Positions 20,416 to 32,497 of a DNA stretch of 64,000 bases are shown here, piece by piece. A program made the translations under genes and the position numbers. This stretch comes from Salmonella enterica subsp. enterica serovar Choleraesuis (GTDB taxonomy: Bacteria > Pseudomonadota > Gammaproteobacteria > Enterobacterales > Enterobacteriaceae), in the NCBI GenBank assembly GCA_022846635.1, contig AP025685.1, forward strand, positions 2,542,001-2,606,000. The letters are read 5' to 3'. Every line of letters begins with the position of its first letter. The first letter of the stretch is position 1. The notes below the pieces were generated by a model. That model searched no databases, was not told the DNA's origin, and worked only from the letters and a program-made list of their open reading frames with translations.

Positions 20416-22074
20416 TTAACGTATCGCCAGAATGGCGTCAAAGAGTGATGAAGCGGTTTGCAACACCTGGGCATTCGCCAGGTAATACTGCTGATAACGT
20501 TGCAGATTGCCGTACTCTTCATCCAGGTTCACCCCGGAGATAGATTGCTGCTGATTGCTAAGCTGAGTCACCACATTGTTTTGCGTGGTGCTGCTGGTTT
20601 TCAGCGTGCTGGTGCGATTGCCTACATCACTGACCAGGCTGGCCCAGGCGTCGTTAAAGGTTTTATTACCGCCAACCGTCAGGCTCTTTTGTAAATCAAG
20701 TAACGCCTGTCCATTGCGGTTATCGCTGGCACCACTGTCAATTTCCTGCGCCAGCGCCACTTGCGATTCGTCGCTGATTGCCACTGACATACCGAGAATC
20801 GCGCCGCTTACCGGCTTAACCCGGAAACTGTCATTCTCAGCCGGCGTACCGGTCACAGTGAGCGTCAGCCCTTCAAAACTCAGAGTATTATTGCCATCGG
20901 CGTCGGTTCCATTAGTTGGTGTAAGCGCACTGCCGTCGCTTAACCGAGTGACCTTCCATTCGCCATTTTGCCACTTCACATCGTAGTTGCTGGCCTGCAC
21001 TTTGCTGCTATTTTCAATGGCCACGCTTAGGCTGGCACCACCCGCCGCATTACGGCTAGAGGCCAAAACTTCGGGAGCTCCAATGGTAAAGAAAGCGCCG
21101 CCTTCTTTATCACCGTCCCAATATCCCTTTTCATGCTGCTGGTTGAAGGCGTCGGCAAAACTCAGCGCCAGCTGTCCGAGACGATTGCGCGTCGAGTCGA
21201 GATCGTTGCTGCGAAAAGTCAGCGCCCCGCCCAGGCTTCCCGTGGTCAGTAGCTTTTCCGGAATAGCGATATTACCCGCCTCCGCATCCACCCAGCCTAC
21301 GGTTGTCCGCCCGCTATCAGCCGGGCTGCTCATCGCGACGACCTTACCCGCCCTTTCGCCTTGCACCAGGGAATATCCACCCGGCAATGAGATGTTATAA
21401 ACATTGCCATCCTGCACGCTAACCTCCACGCCAATCACCTGGTTCAGTTCGCTGACCAGCTGGTCGCGCTGATCCAGCAACGCGTTAGGGGACGCTCCGG
21501 CACCCACGCCGGTTAACCTGGAGATCTGCTGGTTCAGGGAAGCAATCTGGCTGGCATAGTTATTTATCTGCTCCACGCTGGAAACTACGCTGGAGTTAAT
21601 CTGTTTTTCCTGATCGCGCAGATAGCTGTCTACCGACTGAAACTGGTTTACCAGCGCCTCACCTTTACCGAGCAACGCCTGGCGAGCCGCCGGGTCATCA
21701 GCATTACTAACGGCAGTTTGCAGCGCGCTGAAAAATTCCTGCATGCTGACGTTAACCGAGTTGGTGGTGCTGGATAGCAAGTTATCTACTTTAGACATTT
21801 GCTGATAGCGAGTTGTCAGGCCGCTGCTCTGGCTTTGCGCACCCAGCAACTGTCCGGTGATAAATTCATCATATTCACGACGCACCGCACTCACGTTAAC
21901 TCCATTACCCACCCATCCACCGGCCATCAGCGTTGAGTTGGCACTACTAAGCACGGTCGTTTGTCGGGAATAGCCCGCCACGTTATAACTGGCCAGATTG
22001 TTACTGACAGTGTTAAGCGCCACCTGCGCGGCGCTCAGGCCGCTCATGGCGCTGTTAATCAGGCTGCTGGACAT
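20416..22074 (-). CDS. flgK: Flagellar hook-associated protein 1
   Basis: 552-residue junction protein at the hook tip. The N terminus (MSSSLINSAMSGLSAAQVAL, then the rod/hook signature LNTVSNNLASYNVAGYSRQ) and the C-terminal coiled region (EYGNLQRYQQYYLANAQVLQ) are those of FlgK. The ATG at 22074 has AGGAG at the right distance; the longer reading frame adds six residues without a ribosome site. A consensus sigma-28 promoter lies 40 bp upstream. Confidence 0.96.
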   Translation of the reverse strand: MSSSLINSAMSGLSAAQVALNTVSNNLASYNVAGYSRQTTVLSSANSTLMAGGWVGNGVNVSAVRREYDEFITGQLLGAQSQSSGLTTRYQQMSKVDNLLSSTTNSVNVSMQEFFSALQTAVSNADDPAARQALLGKGEALVNQFQSVDSYLRDQEKQINSSVVSSVEQINNYASQIASLNQQISRLTGVGAGASPNALLDQRDQLVSELNQVIGVEVSVQDGNVYNISLPGGYSLVQGERAGKVVAMSSPADSGRTTVGWVDAEAGNIAIPEKLLTTGSLGGALTFRSNDLDSTRNRLGQLALSFADAFNQQHEKGYWDGDKEGGAFFTIGAPEVLASSRNAAGGASLSVAIENSSKVQASNYDVKWQNGEWKVTRLSDGSALTPTNGTDADGNNTLSFEGLTLTVTGTPAENDSFRVKPVSGAILGMSVAISDESQVALAQEIDSGASDNRNGQALLDLQKSLTVGGNKTFNDAWASLVSDVGNRTSTLKTSSTTQNNVVTQLSNQQQSISGVNLDEEYGNLQRYQQYYLANAQVLQTASSLFDAILAIR

Positions 22075-22113
22075 CAACGCTCCTATATGCAATTTGCATG
22101 GCTTATGATGCTG

Positions 22114-22140
22114 TTATCGGCTCGTAGCGCAAAAACTTGA
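22114..22140 (-). promoter_or_regulatory. Sigma-28 (FliA) promoter of flgKL
   Basis: Minus strand: TCAAGTTT, 11-bp spacer, GCCGATAA, against the consensus TAAAGTTT-N11-GCCGATAA. It lies between flgJ and flgK and makes flgKL a class 3 (late) unit. Confidence 0.9.
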
Positions 22141-22144
22141 GCCC

Positions 22145-23101
22145 TTAAAACAGACTGTCGGGATCAAGATCCACACTTGAAATAGTGCCGGTCAGCGAAC
22201 GGAGCTGATTTATCAGTGAGGTCAGCTTACGGGCATAATGAGGATCGGTGGCATACCCTGCCTGTTGCAGCGCCTGCGCCCCCTGCTCCGGGCTGTTTGC
22301 ATTAGTGACGGCGGCGTAACGCGGATTATTGCTAAGCAACTTCACGTAGTCGCTCAATGCATCCTGCCAGGAATCATAAACCCGGAAACGCGCTTTCTGC
22401 TTATGCGGCGTCCCGTTCTCATATTCCGTCGTAGTGATTTCGGTGGTCCGTCCCTGCCAGTCGGAAGATGCTTTAATACCAAAAAGATTAAAACTCGGGC
22501 CGCCTTCTGCGGTGCGAATTTGGCGCTGCCCCCAGCCTGACTCCAGCGCGGCCTGAGCCAGAATCAGATGATGAGGAATACCGCTGCCAGCACTGGCAAG
22601 TTTCGCCGGTAACGCCAGCGTCGCCAGGAAACGACGGCTGTCGCCATCCAAAGCGTTGGCTCCGATATTGACCGCTTCCGGGCGCGGCATTGCCTTGCTG
22701 ACCATTCCGGCCAGAGATTGGGTCTGATAACGCTGAACCACCTGCGCATCGTATTTGAGCGGTGTCTGCGGCGTTTCGGCATCCGGCTGAACCCCGGATT
22801 GCAGCGCATTTATCTGGCGCTCCAGCATATCCGCCAGCCCCAGTCCTTTGGCGCTCATCTGTTGAGCTATCTGCTGGTCATAGAAACTGGTATACATTCG
22901 GGTCTGTTCATTACTAAATAGCCCATCTTTAGGGAGCGCTTCACGCATGCTTTTTAGCATCTGCTGGACAAACATCCCCTCCACCTGGCGAGCCACCGCC
23001 CGGCCATTATCCGCCGGATTGGCGGACGCCTGACGTTTCAGGTCGTCCAGCGCCCGCACATCCCAGGCAGGATGGCTAAACAGTGCTCCGGCTCCCGACA
23101 T
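22145..23101 (-). CDS. flgJ: Flagellar rod assembly protein / peptidoglycan hydrolase FlgJ
   Basis: 318-residue two-domain protein. The N-terminal half caps the growing rod (RQVEGMFVQQMLKSMREALP); the C-terminal half is a glucosaminidase-type muramidase that opens the cell wall, with the catalytic Glu in LAQAALESGWGQ. The sequence SFNLFGIKA and DALSDYVKLLSNNPRY segments are typical. Its ATG overlaps the flgI stop (TAATG). Confidence 0.96.
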   Translation of the reverse strand: MSGAGALFSHPAWDVRALDDLKRQASANPADNGRAVARQVEGMFVQQMLKSMREALPKDGLFSNEQTRMYTSFYDQQIAQQMSAKGLGLADMLERQINALQSGVQPDAETPQTPLKYDAQVVQRYQTQSLAGMVSKAMPRPEAVNIGANALDGDSRRFLATLALPAKLASAGSGIPHHLILAQAALESGWGQRQIRTAEGGPSFNLFGIKASSDWQGRTTEITTTEYENGTPHKQKARFRVYDSWQDALSDYVKLLSNNPRYAAVTNANSPEQGAQALQQAGYATDPHYARKLTSLINQLRSLTGTISSVDLDPDSLF

Positions 23102-24198
23102 TAGAGGATCTCCACTTTCGCGCGCAGGCAGCCCGCACTTTGCATGGCCTGGATTATCGACATCAGCTCGATTGGCGATGCCCCAAGAGTATTGAGTGCC
23201 CGCACCACATTGCTAAGGTTGGCACTGGCGCTAACCCGCTGCATGGCCCCGCCGGTCTGGCGCAAGTCAATTTGGGTTTGCGGTGCGACCACCGTCTGCC
23301 CACCGGCAAACGGCGTATCCGGCTGGCTTACTTCTAACTGACGGTTAACGGTAACGGCCAGGTTGCCCTGAGCTACAGCGCAACTATCGAGCCGTACTTC
23401 ACGGTTCATCACCACCGAGCCGGTACGTGAATTGATAACCACTTTGGCATCCTGAACGCTGGGGTTCACTTCCAGGTTCTGGATTTGCGCCAGTAATGAC
23501 ACCTGAGCGCTATTGCCCGGCGGTACGCGAATTTGCACGGTGCGGGCGTCCAGAGGCTGAGCGCTGCCGTAGCCACGGGCGCGGTTGATGGCGTCGCTGA
23601 TTTGCTGGGCCAGCGAAAAGTCTTCCTGATTAAGCTGTAAATTAATGGTATTGCCGGTGCCGAAGGTACCCTGGAGTTCCCTCTCGATAATCGCGCCGCC
23701 GGTAATGCGCCCGCCGTTGACCTGGTTGACTTGCACCCGGCTACCGCCCGCCGATGCTCCGGCCCCGCCAACCAGAATGTTACCCTGGGCCAGCGCATAG
23801 ACCTGGCTATCAACCCCTTTTAACGGAGTCATCAGCAGCGTACCGCCGCGCAGGCTCTTAGCATTGCCCAAAGATGAGACCACCACGTCAATCGTCTGCC
23901 CCTGGCGGGCAAAGGCTGGGTAGGTGGCGGTGACCATTACCGCCGCCACATTTTTAAGCTGCATATTTGTGCCTGCCGGGACGGTAATCCCCAGCTGCGA
24001 CAGCATATTATTCAATGTTTGGGTGGTAAACGGCGTTTGAGTCGTCTGGTCACCGGTTCCGTCAAGGCCAACCACCAACCCGTAACCGATGAGGTTGTTT
24101 TCGCGAACGCCCTGAACGCTGGTCAGATCGCGAATTCGCTCTGCCTGAGCGCTGAGTGTCAGCCCTAAATATAAGATGGCGAGTAATAATCTGCGCAC
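23101..24198 (-). CDS. flgI: Flagellar P-ring protein
   Basis: Forms the periplasmic P ring round the rod in the peptidoglycan layer. With the GTG start at 24198 the protein has 365 residues, exactly the E. coli length, and begins with a signal peptide ([18 protein letters not shown], cut before [10 protein letters not shown]). GAGG lies five bases before this GTG; the longer reading frame runs into flgH and was rejected. Ends [12 protein letters not shown]-ring assembly is assisted by FlgA, encoded nearby. Confidence 0.96.
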   Translation of the reverse strand: MRRLLLAILYLGLTLSAQAERIRDLTSVQGVRENNLIGYGLVVGLDGTGDQTTQTPFTTQTLNNMLSQLGITVPAGTNMQLKNVAAVMVTATYPAFARQGQTIDVVVSSLGNAKSLRGGTLLMTPLKGVDSQVYALAQGNILVGGAGASAGGSRVQVNQVNGGRITGGAIIERELQGTFGTGNTINLQLNQEDFSLAQQISDAINRARGYGSAQPLDARTVQIRVPPGNSAQVSLLAQIQNLEVNPSVQDAKVVINSRTGSVVMNREVRLDSCAVAQGNLAVTVNRQLEVSQPDTPFAGGQTVVAPQTQIDLRQTGGAMQRVSASANLSNVVRALNTLGASPIELMSIIQAMQSAGCLRAKVEIL

Positions 24199-24208
24199 AG
24201 GCACCTCG

Positions 24209-24919
24209 TTACATCGGGGATAAGTTAAGGAAGAAGCGTTGCAGCCAGCCCATATTTTGAGCTTCGTTGATATAGCCGTTGCCGACATATTCAATCCGGG
24301 CATCCGCCACCTGCGTGGACGAAACAGTATTACTGCCGCTAATGGTGCGCGGGTTAACCACCCCAGAGAAGCGAATAAATTCAGTCCCCTGGTTAATAGC
24401 GATTTGCTTCTCACCCACCACGTGCAGGTTGCCATTGGCCAATACGTTATCCACCGTTACCGTCAGCGTACCGCTAAAGGTATTGCTGGCATTGGCCCCT
24501 CCCTTGCCGTTAAAGCTGTTGCCACCGGAAGCATCAACCGATGCCCGATCGTTGCCAAATAATCCCTCCAGATAGCGAGGTGTGACATCGAAACCAAAGT
24601 TGGTTTTGCCATCGCGACTGGCATTGGCGGAGGAGCTTTTGCTCGCGCTCACATTCTCCTGCAACACAATGGTTAGCGTATCGCCGACATTACGCGGCCG
24701 CCGGTCTTCGAACAGCGGCTGATAACCGTAGTTAATCGGCGCCGCTGCCTGAAAAATAGAGCCATTGGCAACCGGCACCGGCCCCGGAGCGGGCTGCGCC
24801 GTCGTCGAGCCTTGTACCAGCGGCGTCGACGGGATCCAGGCGCAGCCGCCAAGCCCCATGGCCAGGGGTAAAAACGCGGCCACGGGGTGCAGGCAGTGTG
24901 GTTTTAGCTTTATCATCAT
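24209..24919 (-). CDS. flgH: Flagellar L-ring lipoprotein
   Basis: Outer-membrane L-ring subunit, 236 residues. The signal peptide ends in the lipobox LGGC (about residues 22-25), so Cys25 should be lipidated. The body has [20 protein letters not shown] and the ending [15 protein letters not shown]. It follows flgG and precedes flgI by 10 bp. Confidence 0.96.
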   Translation of the reverse strand: MMIKLKPHCLHPVAAFLPLAMGLGGCAWIPSTPLVQGSTTAQPAPGPVPVANGSIFQAAAPINYGYQPLFEDRRPRNVGDTLTIVLQENVSASKSSSANASRDGKTNFGFDVTPRYLEGLFGNDRASVDASGGNSFNGKGGANASNTFSGTLTVTVDNVLANGNLHVVGEKQIAINQGTEFIRFSGVVNPRTISGSNTVSSTQVADARIEYVGNGYINEAQNMGWLQRFFLNLSPM

Positions 24920-24936
24920 GGTGGTCTGTCAGGCCG

Positions 24937-26486
<1,550 letters not shown>

Positions 26487-26500
26487 GGCGAACTCCCGTA

Positions 26501-27706
26501 TTAACGCAGGTTAACCAGCGTGTTGAGGATCTGATCCTGGGTTTTAATGGTTTGAGCATTGGACTGGTAATTACGCTGCGCCACGATCATGTTAACCAGC
26601 TCCTGGCTCAGATCGACGTTCGATGCCTCCAGCGCACCGCTGGTCAGGTTGCCGTAGTTACCGGTACCGGCAGTACCAAGCAGCGCCACACCTGAACTGA
26701 GTGTTGCCGACCAGACGTTGTCGCCTTGTGACTGCAATCCTTCCGGGTTGGCAAAGTTTGCCAGCACAATCTGGCCCAGCACCTGGCTTTGCTCATTGGA
26801 ATAGTTACCGACGATGGTGCCGTCATCATTGATCTGGTAACTCACCAGGTCGCCAGGGCGATAGCCGTTTTGATTAGCCGACACGATATTGTTGGAGCCG
26901 GTGTTTTGCTGCATTGAACCCTGAAAATCGAGGGTGATGTTGGAGGTCGGCACCCCGTTAATGGAGCCGGTAGTCATGGTCAGAACCGGCGCGCTGGTCA
27001 AATTGCCGCTGTTATCAAAAGTCATATTGCCAATGGATACCGCCGCGCCGCCAGCGCTACTGTCCTGACTATACACAGCCCAGCTATTGTCGGCATTTTT
27101 ACGGAAATAGAGATTCATATCGTGGGCGTTACCCTGCGAGTCATAAACCGTAATACTGCCTTTTTTGTTGTAGCTCTCCGGGTCACTGACATCAAACGCC
27201 GTGGTCGCCGCAATCGCCGCATCGGAAGAGTTTAGGTTTACCACCATATCCGACTGGGTGGTGGCCTTAGCCGCCATCAAATTGTTAGGAATAGACAACG
27301 CAACCGGGTTTGCGCCCTGTTGAATGGTCGGTGGCGTGCCGCTCGCCGGATAACCGGTCACATTCATACCCGCCGCATTGACCAGATTACGATTTTCATC
27401 GAGCGTGAACTGGCCATTCCGGCTGTAATAAACTGCGCCATTGGTATCCTGGAGCCGGAAAAAACCGTTCTGGCTAATGGCAACATCCAGCCCGCGACCG
27501 GTATTGCTGGTTACGCCGTCGCCAAAGTTTTGGGTAACACCGGCAACTTTAACGCCCATACCCACTTTCGAACCGGCAAACATATCGGCAAAAGATACCG
27601 TGCCGCTTTTAAAGCCATAAGTTGCTGAGTTGGCAATGTTGTTACCGATAACATCAAGATTGGTTGACGCGGCATTCAGCCCGCTCACCGCTTGTGAAAA
27701 TCCCAT
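26501..27706 (-). CDS. flgE: Flagellar hook protein
   Basis: 401-residue hook subunit, the flexible joint between rod and filament. The N terminus GFSQAVSGLNAASTNLDVIG and C terminus DLSQELVNMIVAQRNYQSNA match E. coli closely, while the exposed middle domain diverges, as is usual for this surface region. Its polymerisation needs the FlgD cap encoded just upstream. Confidence 0.97.
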   Translation of the reverse strand: MGFSQAVSGLNAASTNLDVIGNNIANSATYGFKSGTVSFADMFAGSKVGMGVKVAGVTQNFGDGVTSNTGRGLDVAISQNGFFRLQDTNGAVYYSRNGQFTLDENRNLVNAAGMNVTGYPASGTPPTIQQGANPVALSIPNNLMAAKATTQSDMVVNLNSSDAAIAATTAFDVSDPESYNKKGSITVYDSQGNAHDMNLYFRKNADNSWAVYSQDSSAGGAAVSIGNMTFDNSGNLTSAPVLTMTTGSINGVPTSNITLDFQGSMQQNTGSNNIVSANQNGYRPGDLVSYQINDDGTIVGNYSNEQSQVLGQIVLANFANPEGLQSQGDNVWSATLSSGVALLGTAGTGNYGNLTSGALEASNVDLSQELVNMIVAQRNYQSNAQTIKTQDQILNTLVNLR

Positions 27707-27733
27707 GGAATACTCCTGCTTTCAGATTAAGGG

Positions 27734-28411
27734 TCAGATAATCTGCCGGACATCGTCCAGCGTCGTGGTGCCGTAGGCGCCGAGATCCAGCAAGTTGCCG
27801 TTATCTCCCCTGGTAATGCCGTTCACGAGGGCATAGTTCAATGGCTGGGCCACCAGCGAGCTACCCCCCTGGCTTGCCGCCACGGTCACTTGATAAGCGC
27901 CGTCCGGCACCTGGGTGCCATCGCTTTGAGTTCCGTCCCAGGTGAAGGTATGAACGCCCGCCGACAACCCGCCCAAATCAATGGTGCGCATCACCTTGCC
28001 GCTGCTATCGGTGATAGTCGCGGTAACGCTGTCGGCTGCCTGAGTCAGTTCAACGCCAAACGGCGTGGTGCTCTGATTTCCAGCCAAAATCTGGGTGCCG
28101 GGAACCATTACACCGTGACCAATAAGCGTGCTGGCCTGAAGCGACTGGCTGGTATCTATCTGTCCCGATACCGCGCCGAGCGTGGTATTCAGCTTCTCTA
28201 TCCCGCTAACGGTGCTAATCTGCGCCAGCTGGCTAGTCAGCTCGTTGTTCTGCATGGGATTGGTGGGATCCTGATTCTTTAACTGCGCCACCAGCAGCGT
28301 AAGAAAGCTGCTTTGCAGGTCAGCCGCGCTGTTACCGGTCAGGGTGTTATTGCCGGTGGCGCTGGTGGCCCCGGTCGTACTGGGCGAGTTTACCTGTACT
28401 GCTACAGACAT
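27734..28411 (-). CDS. flgD: Flagellar hook-capping protein FlgD
   Basis: 225-residue cap that lets FlgE subunits assemble. The N-terminal part has the family stretch FLTLLVAQLKNQDPTNPMQN, followed by a FlgD tudor-like/Ig region with GGLSAGVHTFTWDG. It lies between flgC and flgE. Confidence 0.96.
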   Translation of the reverse strand: MSVAVQVNSPSTTGATSATGNNTLTGNSAADLQSSFLTLLVAQLKNQDPTNPMQNNELTSQLAQISTVSGIEKLNTTLGAVSGQIDTSQSLQASTLIGHGVMVPGTQILAGNQSTTPFGVELTQAADSVTATITDSSGKVMRTIDLGGLSAGVHTFTWDGTQSDGTQVPDGAYQVTVAASQGGSSLVAQPLNYALVNGITRGDNGNLLDLGAYGTTTLDDVRQII

Positions 28412-28422
28412 CCTGGACTCCG

Positions 28423-28827
28423 TTACTGACCGAGGGTCAGAGTTTTAAGCATCATCGCTTTAGTGGTATTTAGAACGTCAACGTTGGCCTGATAGCTACG
28501 CGATGCGGAGATGCTGTTCACCATCTCCTCCACCACATTGACGTTCGGCATCCGTACATACCCCTGCGGGTTGGCAAGCGGATTTCCCGGCTGATAAACC
28601 ATTTTGTCTTCGGCGTTGCTTTCCGTAACTCCAGATACACGTACTCCGCCTATGGCAGAGCCGGGCGTGGAGGCCACCTCAAACACCACCTGTTTGGCGC
28701 GATAAGGCTGACCATCCGGGCCGGTGACGCTATCGGCGTTAGCGAGGTTACTGGCCGCAACGTTAAGACGCTGGGACTGCGCCATCATCGCCGAGCCGGA
28801 AATATCAAAAATGGAAAGTAATCCCAT
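28423..28827 (-). CDS. flgC: Flagellar proximal rod protein FlgC
   Basis: 134-residue rod subunit beginning [20 protein letters not shown], with [13 protein letters not shown] as the rod signature and the C-terminal coil [20 protein letters not shown]. It follows flgB by three bases. Confidence 0.97.
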   Translation of the reverse strand: MGLLSIFDISGSAMMAQSQRLNVAASNLANADSVTGPDGQPYRAKQVVFEVASTPGSAIGGVRVSGVTESNAEDKMVYQPGNPLANPQGYVRMPNVNVVEEMVNSISASRSYQANVDVLNTTKAMMLKTLTLGQ

Positions 28828-28830
28828 GGT

Positions 28831-29247
28831 TTACCCCTGCGATTGCAGCACCGACATCATGCTTTTTATCTGGCCACCCAATGTGGTGAGCGTGTTCTGA
28901 TACTGGAAGCTGTTATCCGCAAACTGCGTGCGTTCCCGATCCATGTCCACCGTGTTGCCGTCCATGGCCGGCTGGTCAGGGATGCGATACTTCAGCTCGA
29001 GGCCACCGGGGATAACCGACTGAGCAGGAATATGACGAGCGGACGTTAACGCCAGGGAAACCTGGTTTTCCTGGGGGCGGCCCTGGGTTAGCGCCCGGTT
29101 CAGTTCGCTGGCAAAATCAAAATCGCGCGCCTGATAATTTGGGGTATCCGCATTTGCGATATTGGCCGCCAGCACCTCCTGGCGCTGAGCGCGCAGATTG
29201 AGAACCTCTTGCTGAAAGCGCAGCGAGGCGTCGAGTTTATCGAGCAT
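28831..29247 (-). CDS. flgB: Flagellar proximal rod protein FlgB
   Basis: 138-residue rod subunit, the E. coli length when the ATG at 29247 is used. It begins [20 protein letters not shown] and has the rod motif [26 protein letters not shown] ribosome site precedes this ATG; the longer reading frame would run across the promoter region and was rejected. First gene of the flgBCDEFGHIJ operon, divergent from flgA. Confidence 0.96.
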   Translation of the reverse strand: MLDKLDASLRFQQEVLNLRAQRQEVLAANIANADTPNYQARDFDFASELNRALTQGRPQENQVSLALTSARHIPAQSVIPGGLELKYRIPDQPAMDGNTVDMDRERTQFADNSFQYQNTLTTLGGQIKSMMSVLQSQG

Positions 29248-29333
29248 GTCTCCTCCACGTGGCCCCGGATTGATCCGGTGACAATAAAAACCAGGATGAA
29301 TCTTAGCGCTGGGAGAACGACGACCATCGCCGG

Positions 29334-29359
29334 AATAGACGTTGGAATTCCGGTTATTT
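29334..29359. promoter_or_regulatory. Candidate FlhDC box between flgA and flgB
   Basis: AATAGACG at 29334-29341 and CGGTTATTT at 29351-29359 (AAATAACCG on the other strand) are inverted half-sites resembling the FlhD4C2 consensus. They lie between the divergent flgB and flgA genes, which FlhDC activates as class 2 genes in E. coli. -10-like sequences occur on both sides. Confidence 0.45.
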
Positions 29360-29418
29360 GTCGCCTTGATGGCTAAATCAGGCGGGTAATATGGCATCCT
29401 GGATATTCGCGCGGAGGC

Positions 29419-30075
29419 ATGATGAACAAACGACTCTGGCTCGCTTGCGGGCTATTGATTCCCTCATTCAGCCACGCCGCCGGGCTGGAAATGGCATTAC
29501 AGCAATTGTTTGAAGCTCGCCTGGCGGGCATCAGCGATCGGGTTGAGCTCACGGTTCTCACTCCTGCGACCCAGCGCCCGGAGTGCGAACAGCCACAGCT
29601 GGCCATTCCCGGCAGCGCCCGTCAGTGGGGGCGGCTGAGCGTTAGGGTGAGCTGCGGCAACGAGCGGCGCTTTGTTCTGGTAGCGGTTGCCGCCAGTGGC
29701 TATTACCTCACTGCCGCTCAAACCGTGCCTCGAGGGGCGACGATTAATGCCTCCAGCCTGACCCAAACATATGGCCGGCTGGATAAACTGCCGCCGCAGA
29801 CTCTGCTGGACGCCAGTCGGGCGGAAAATGCCATTGCCCTGCGGGCTATTGCTATCGGTCAGCCAGTGGTACAAAGCGCTCTGCGCCAGGCCTGGAAAGT
29901 CACCGCCGGGCAGCGGGTACAGGTTATCGCCAGTGGTGATGGATTCCAGGTCAACAGTGAAGGTAAAGTGCTCAATAACGCCGCCATCGCCCAGCCTGTC
30001 CGGGTACGGATGGATAGCGGGCCTGTCGTCAGCGGTACAGTCGACAATGCCGGTATCGTGCAGATAGATCTTTAA
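29419..30075 (+). CDS. flgA: Flagellar P-ring assembly chaperone FlgA
   Basis: 218-residue periplasmic chaperone for FlgI. A signal peptide ([20 protein letters not shown]) is followed by the SAF/FlgA region, with [20 protein letters not shown] near the C terminus as in E. coli. Two adjacent ATGs compete; GGAGG is one base before the first and four before the second, so the true start may be 29422. Divergent from flgB and upstream of flgM. Confidence 0.93.
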   Translation: MMNKRLWLACGLLIPSFSHAAGLEMALQQLFEARLAGISDRVELTVLTPATQRPECEQPQLAIPGSARQWGRLSVRVSCGNERRFVLVAVAASGYYLTAAQTVPRGATINASSLTQTYGRLDKLPPQTLLDASRAENAIALRAIAIGQPVVQSALRQAWKVTAGQRVQVIASGDGFQVNSEGKVLNNAAIAQPVRVRMDSGPVVSGTVDNAGIVQIDL

Positions 30076-30078
30076 CGG

Positions 30079-30105
30079 TAAAGTTTTTCATCACCTGGCC
30101 GATAA
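30079..30105 (+). promoter_or_regulatory. Sigma-28 (FliA) promoter of flgMN
   Basis: TAAAGTTT, 11-bp spacer, GCCGATAA: an exact match to the consensus FliA promoter, starting just after the flgA stop. It drives flgM and flgN as class 3 genes, so the anti-sigma factor is made by the sigma factor it inhibits. Confidence 0.95.
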
Positions 30106-30151
30106 CAGGGACAGACCTGGGCCGCTGGCTCTGCCGCAACGAGGAAACACT

Positions 30152-30457
30152 ATGAGTATTGAACGTACTTCTCCCCTGACGCCGACTTCACCGGTGAGCA
30201 ATCGCGATAGCCAGGAAGTAACTACCTCCCGAGGCGTGAAGAGCGAAGTGCCGGACGCGGCAAATGTCAGTACGAATGTCACCCTAAGCGATGCCCAGAG
30301 CCAGTTGATGCAACCGGGCAACGGCGATATTGACATGGGTCGGGTTGAAGCACTCAAGCAGGCTATTCGCAACGGCGAACTGCGGATGGATACCGGAAAA
30401 ATAGCCGATGCATTGATTAAACAGAGTTGGGAACTGACGCAGAACGAGAGCGAGTAA
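30152..30457 (+). CDS. flgM: Anti-sigma-28 factor FlgM
   Basis: 101-residue protein that holds FliA inactive until it is exported through the finished hook. The disordered N-terminal half begins MSIERTSPLTPTSPVSNR; the C-terminal sigma-binding part is helical (GRVEALKQAIRNGELRMDTG). Transcribed from flgA read-through and from the consensus sigma-28 promoter. Confidence 0.95.
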   Translation: MSIERTSPLTPTSPVSNRDSQEVTTSRGVKSEVPDAANVSTNVTLSDAQSQLMQPGNGDIDMGRVEALKQAIRNGELRMDTGKIADALIKQSWELTQNESE

Positions 30458-30461
30458 CGCG

Positions 30462-30848
30462 ATGAGCATCGACAGGTTATTGGCAGAATTAACAACGCTG
30501 GAAACGCTGCTGGAGCAAGAGCAGCTACTGCTATGCCATACCGCCAGTAACAGCAGCGCCTTGCAGCAGGTTACCGACCAGAAGCAGCAGCTACTGGCAA
30601 CGGTGGCATTACTGGAGAAAAAGTATCGCCCGAGTCTGGGTAAAAAAAGCGAGCAGTGGCGTGCGGTGGAAGAGATAGCTCAGCGGCTTAATGCAATTAA
30701 TCAGCATAACGGCTGGCTGCTGGAGCAACAGATTACCCATAATCAGCAGGCGCTGGCGCTGTTTGAACGCCACCGGGAGCCTGCGTTATATGGCGCCGAT
30801 GGTCAGCCCAAAGAGCGCCAAAGCGGCGGCCGTAAGACCGCCGTGTAA
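30462..30848 (+). CDS. flgN: Flagellar export chaperone FlgN
   Basis: 128-residue helical, coiled-coil protein, the export chaperone for FlgK and FlgL. It begins MSIDRLLAELTTLETLLEQE and ends in a Lys/Arg-rich tail. It follows flgM by four bases and ends two bases from the convergent murJ stop. Confidence 0.92.
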   Translation: MSIDRLLAELTTLETLLEQEQLLLCHTASNSSALQQVTDQKQQLLATVALLEKKYRPSLGKKSEQWRAVEEIAQRLNAINQHNGWLLEQQITHNQQALALFERHREPALYGADGQPKERQSGGRKTAV

Positions 30849-30850
30849 CA

Positions 30851-32386
30851 TTACAGGGTGCGGCGTGCGAAATCCTTCACCTTGAAGCCCAGAATCATCA
30901 GAGTCGCAAAGTAAGCGGCAATGCCGGCAACCACCACCGCCAGCAGGCGCAACACGCGCCACAGCATACTGCCTTGTGACCATTCAGGCATGATGTTCAT
31001 CATCCCCAGCAGAATCAGCGCCATCACCACCACGGCAATAATCAGTCGCAACAGGAACGACGTCCATCCCGGCTGCGGAATAAAGATTTTGCGCTTGCGC
31101 AGCTGCCAGTAAAGCAGAGAAGCGTTAAGACAGGCCGCCAGACCAATCGACAGCGACAAACCGGCATGCTTCAGCGGGCCGATAAATGCCAGGTTCATCA
31201 CCTGAGTCATGCACAGAGTAACGATAGCTATTTTTACCGGCGTTTTAATGTCCTGGCGAGAATAGAAACCTGGCGCCAGCACTTTCACCACAATAAGGCC
31301 AATAAGCCCGACGGAGTAGGCCACCAGCGCCCGCTGGGTCATCAGCGCATCAAATTCAGTAAATTTCCCATACTGGAACAGCGATACGGTTAGCGGCTTA
31401 GCCAGAATCCCCAGCGCCACCGCACTCGGCAGCGCCAGCAGGAAGCACAGACGCAGCCCCCAATCCATCAGGCTCTGATACTCTTCGTGGTTGCCGCTGG
31501 CAAAACTTTTAGACAGAGAAGGCAGCAGGATGGTGCCCAGCGCCACGCCCAGAACCCCGGATGGAAACTCCATCAGACGGTCGGCGTAGTACATCCAGGA
31601 GACCGAGCCGGAAACCAGGAATGAGGCGAAGATGGTGTTGATGATTAGCGAGATCTGGCTAACAGAAACCCCAAGGATAGCCGGCCCCATCTGCTTTACC
31701 ACACGCATTGAACCGCTGTCTTTTAGGTTCAAGCGCGGCATCACCAGCATGCCTATTTTCTTTAAATGCGGCAGCTGATAAAACAGCTGCAAAATACCGC
31801 CGACTACAACGGCCCAGGCCAGCGCCAGCACCGGAGGATGAAAGTAAGGCGCCGCAAACAGCGCAAACCCTATCATGCTGACGTTAAGCAGCGTCGGCGC
31901 AAAGGCCGGAACCGAGAAGCGGTTCCAGGTATTAAGAATAGCCCCGGCCAGCGAAGCCAGAGAAATAAGCAAGATATACGGGAAGGTAATACGCAAAAGC
32001 TGGGAGGTTAGCTCAAATTTATCGGCGCTATCGGCAAAGCCCGGCGCGGTCACCATGATGACCCACGGCGCGGCCAGAATACCTATAACGGTAATCACCG
32101 CCAATGCCAGCGTCAGCAGGCCAGAAACATAGGCCACAAACACCTGAGTCGCTTCCTCGCCCTGCTTGCTTTTATATTCAGCAAGGATAGGAACAAATGC
32201 CTGAGAAAAAGCCCCTTCAGCGAAAATACGCCGTAACAAATTAGGCAGTTTAAAGGCAACGAAAAAGGCGTCTGTCGCCATTCCGGCGCCAAAAATGCGC
32301 GCCACAATCGCGTCGCGCGCAAATCCCAGAACCCGGGAGAACATCGTCATGGAGCTGACCGCAGCCAGCGATTTTAGTAAGTTCAT
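30851..32386 (-). CDS. murJ: Lipid II flippase MurJ
   Basis: 511-residue inner-membrane protein with about fourteen hydrophobic segments that moves lipid II across the membrane for peptidoglycan synthesis. The N-terminal [20 protein letters not shown] carries the conserved charged residues of the MviN family, and the [16 protein letters not shown] loop is near invariant. It follows mviM on the same strand. Confidence 0.97.
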   Translation of the reverse strand: MNLLKSLAAVSSMTMFSRVLGFARDAIVARIFGAGMATDAFFVAFKLPNLLRRIFAEGAFSQAFVPILAEYKSKQGEEATQVFVAYVSGLLTLALAVITVIGILAAPWVIMVTAPGFADSADKFELTSQLLRITFPYILLISLASLAGAILNTWNRFSVPAFAPTLLNVSMIGFALFAAPYFHPPVLALAWAVVVGGILQLFYQLPHLKKIGMLVMPRLNLKDSGSMRVVKQMGPAILGVSVSQISLIINTIFASFLVSGSVSWMYYADRLMEFPSGVLGVALGTILLPSLSKSFASGNHEEYQSLMDWGLRLCFLLALPSAVALGILAKPLTVSLFQYGKFTEFDALMTQRALVAYSVGLIGLIVVKVLAPGFYSRQDIKTPVKIAIVTLCMTQVMNLAFIGPLKHAGLSLSIGLAACLNASLLYWQLRKRKIFIPQPGWTSFLLRLIIAVVVMALILLGMMNIMPEWSQGSMLWRVLRLLAVVVAGIAAYFATLMILGFKVKDFARRTL

Positions 32387-32497
32387 TGATAATATCCACG
32401 AACACCCTTGTCATACAAATACGCCCGGGTGTAATAAGCAAGGCCGCCTAGTCTACCTGGCATTAGCGGAATTACCACTGTCAGATGTAACTACGCG

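Noticed and set aside
30691..30983. Small frames at the flgN/murJ junction
   Set aside because: Both strands are taken by convergent real genes only two bases apart.
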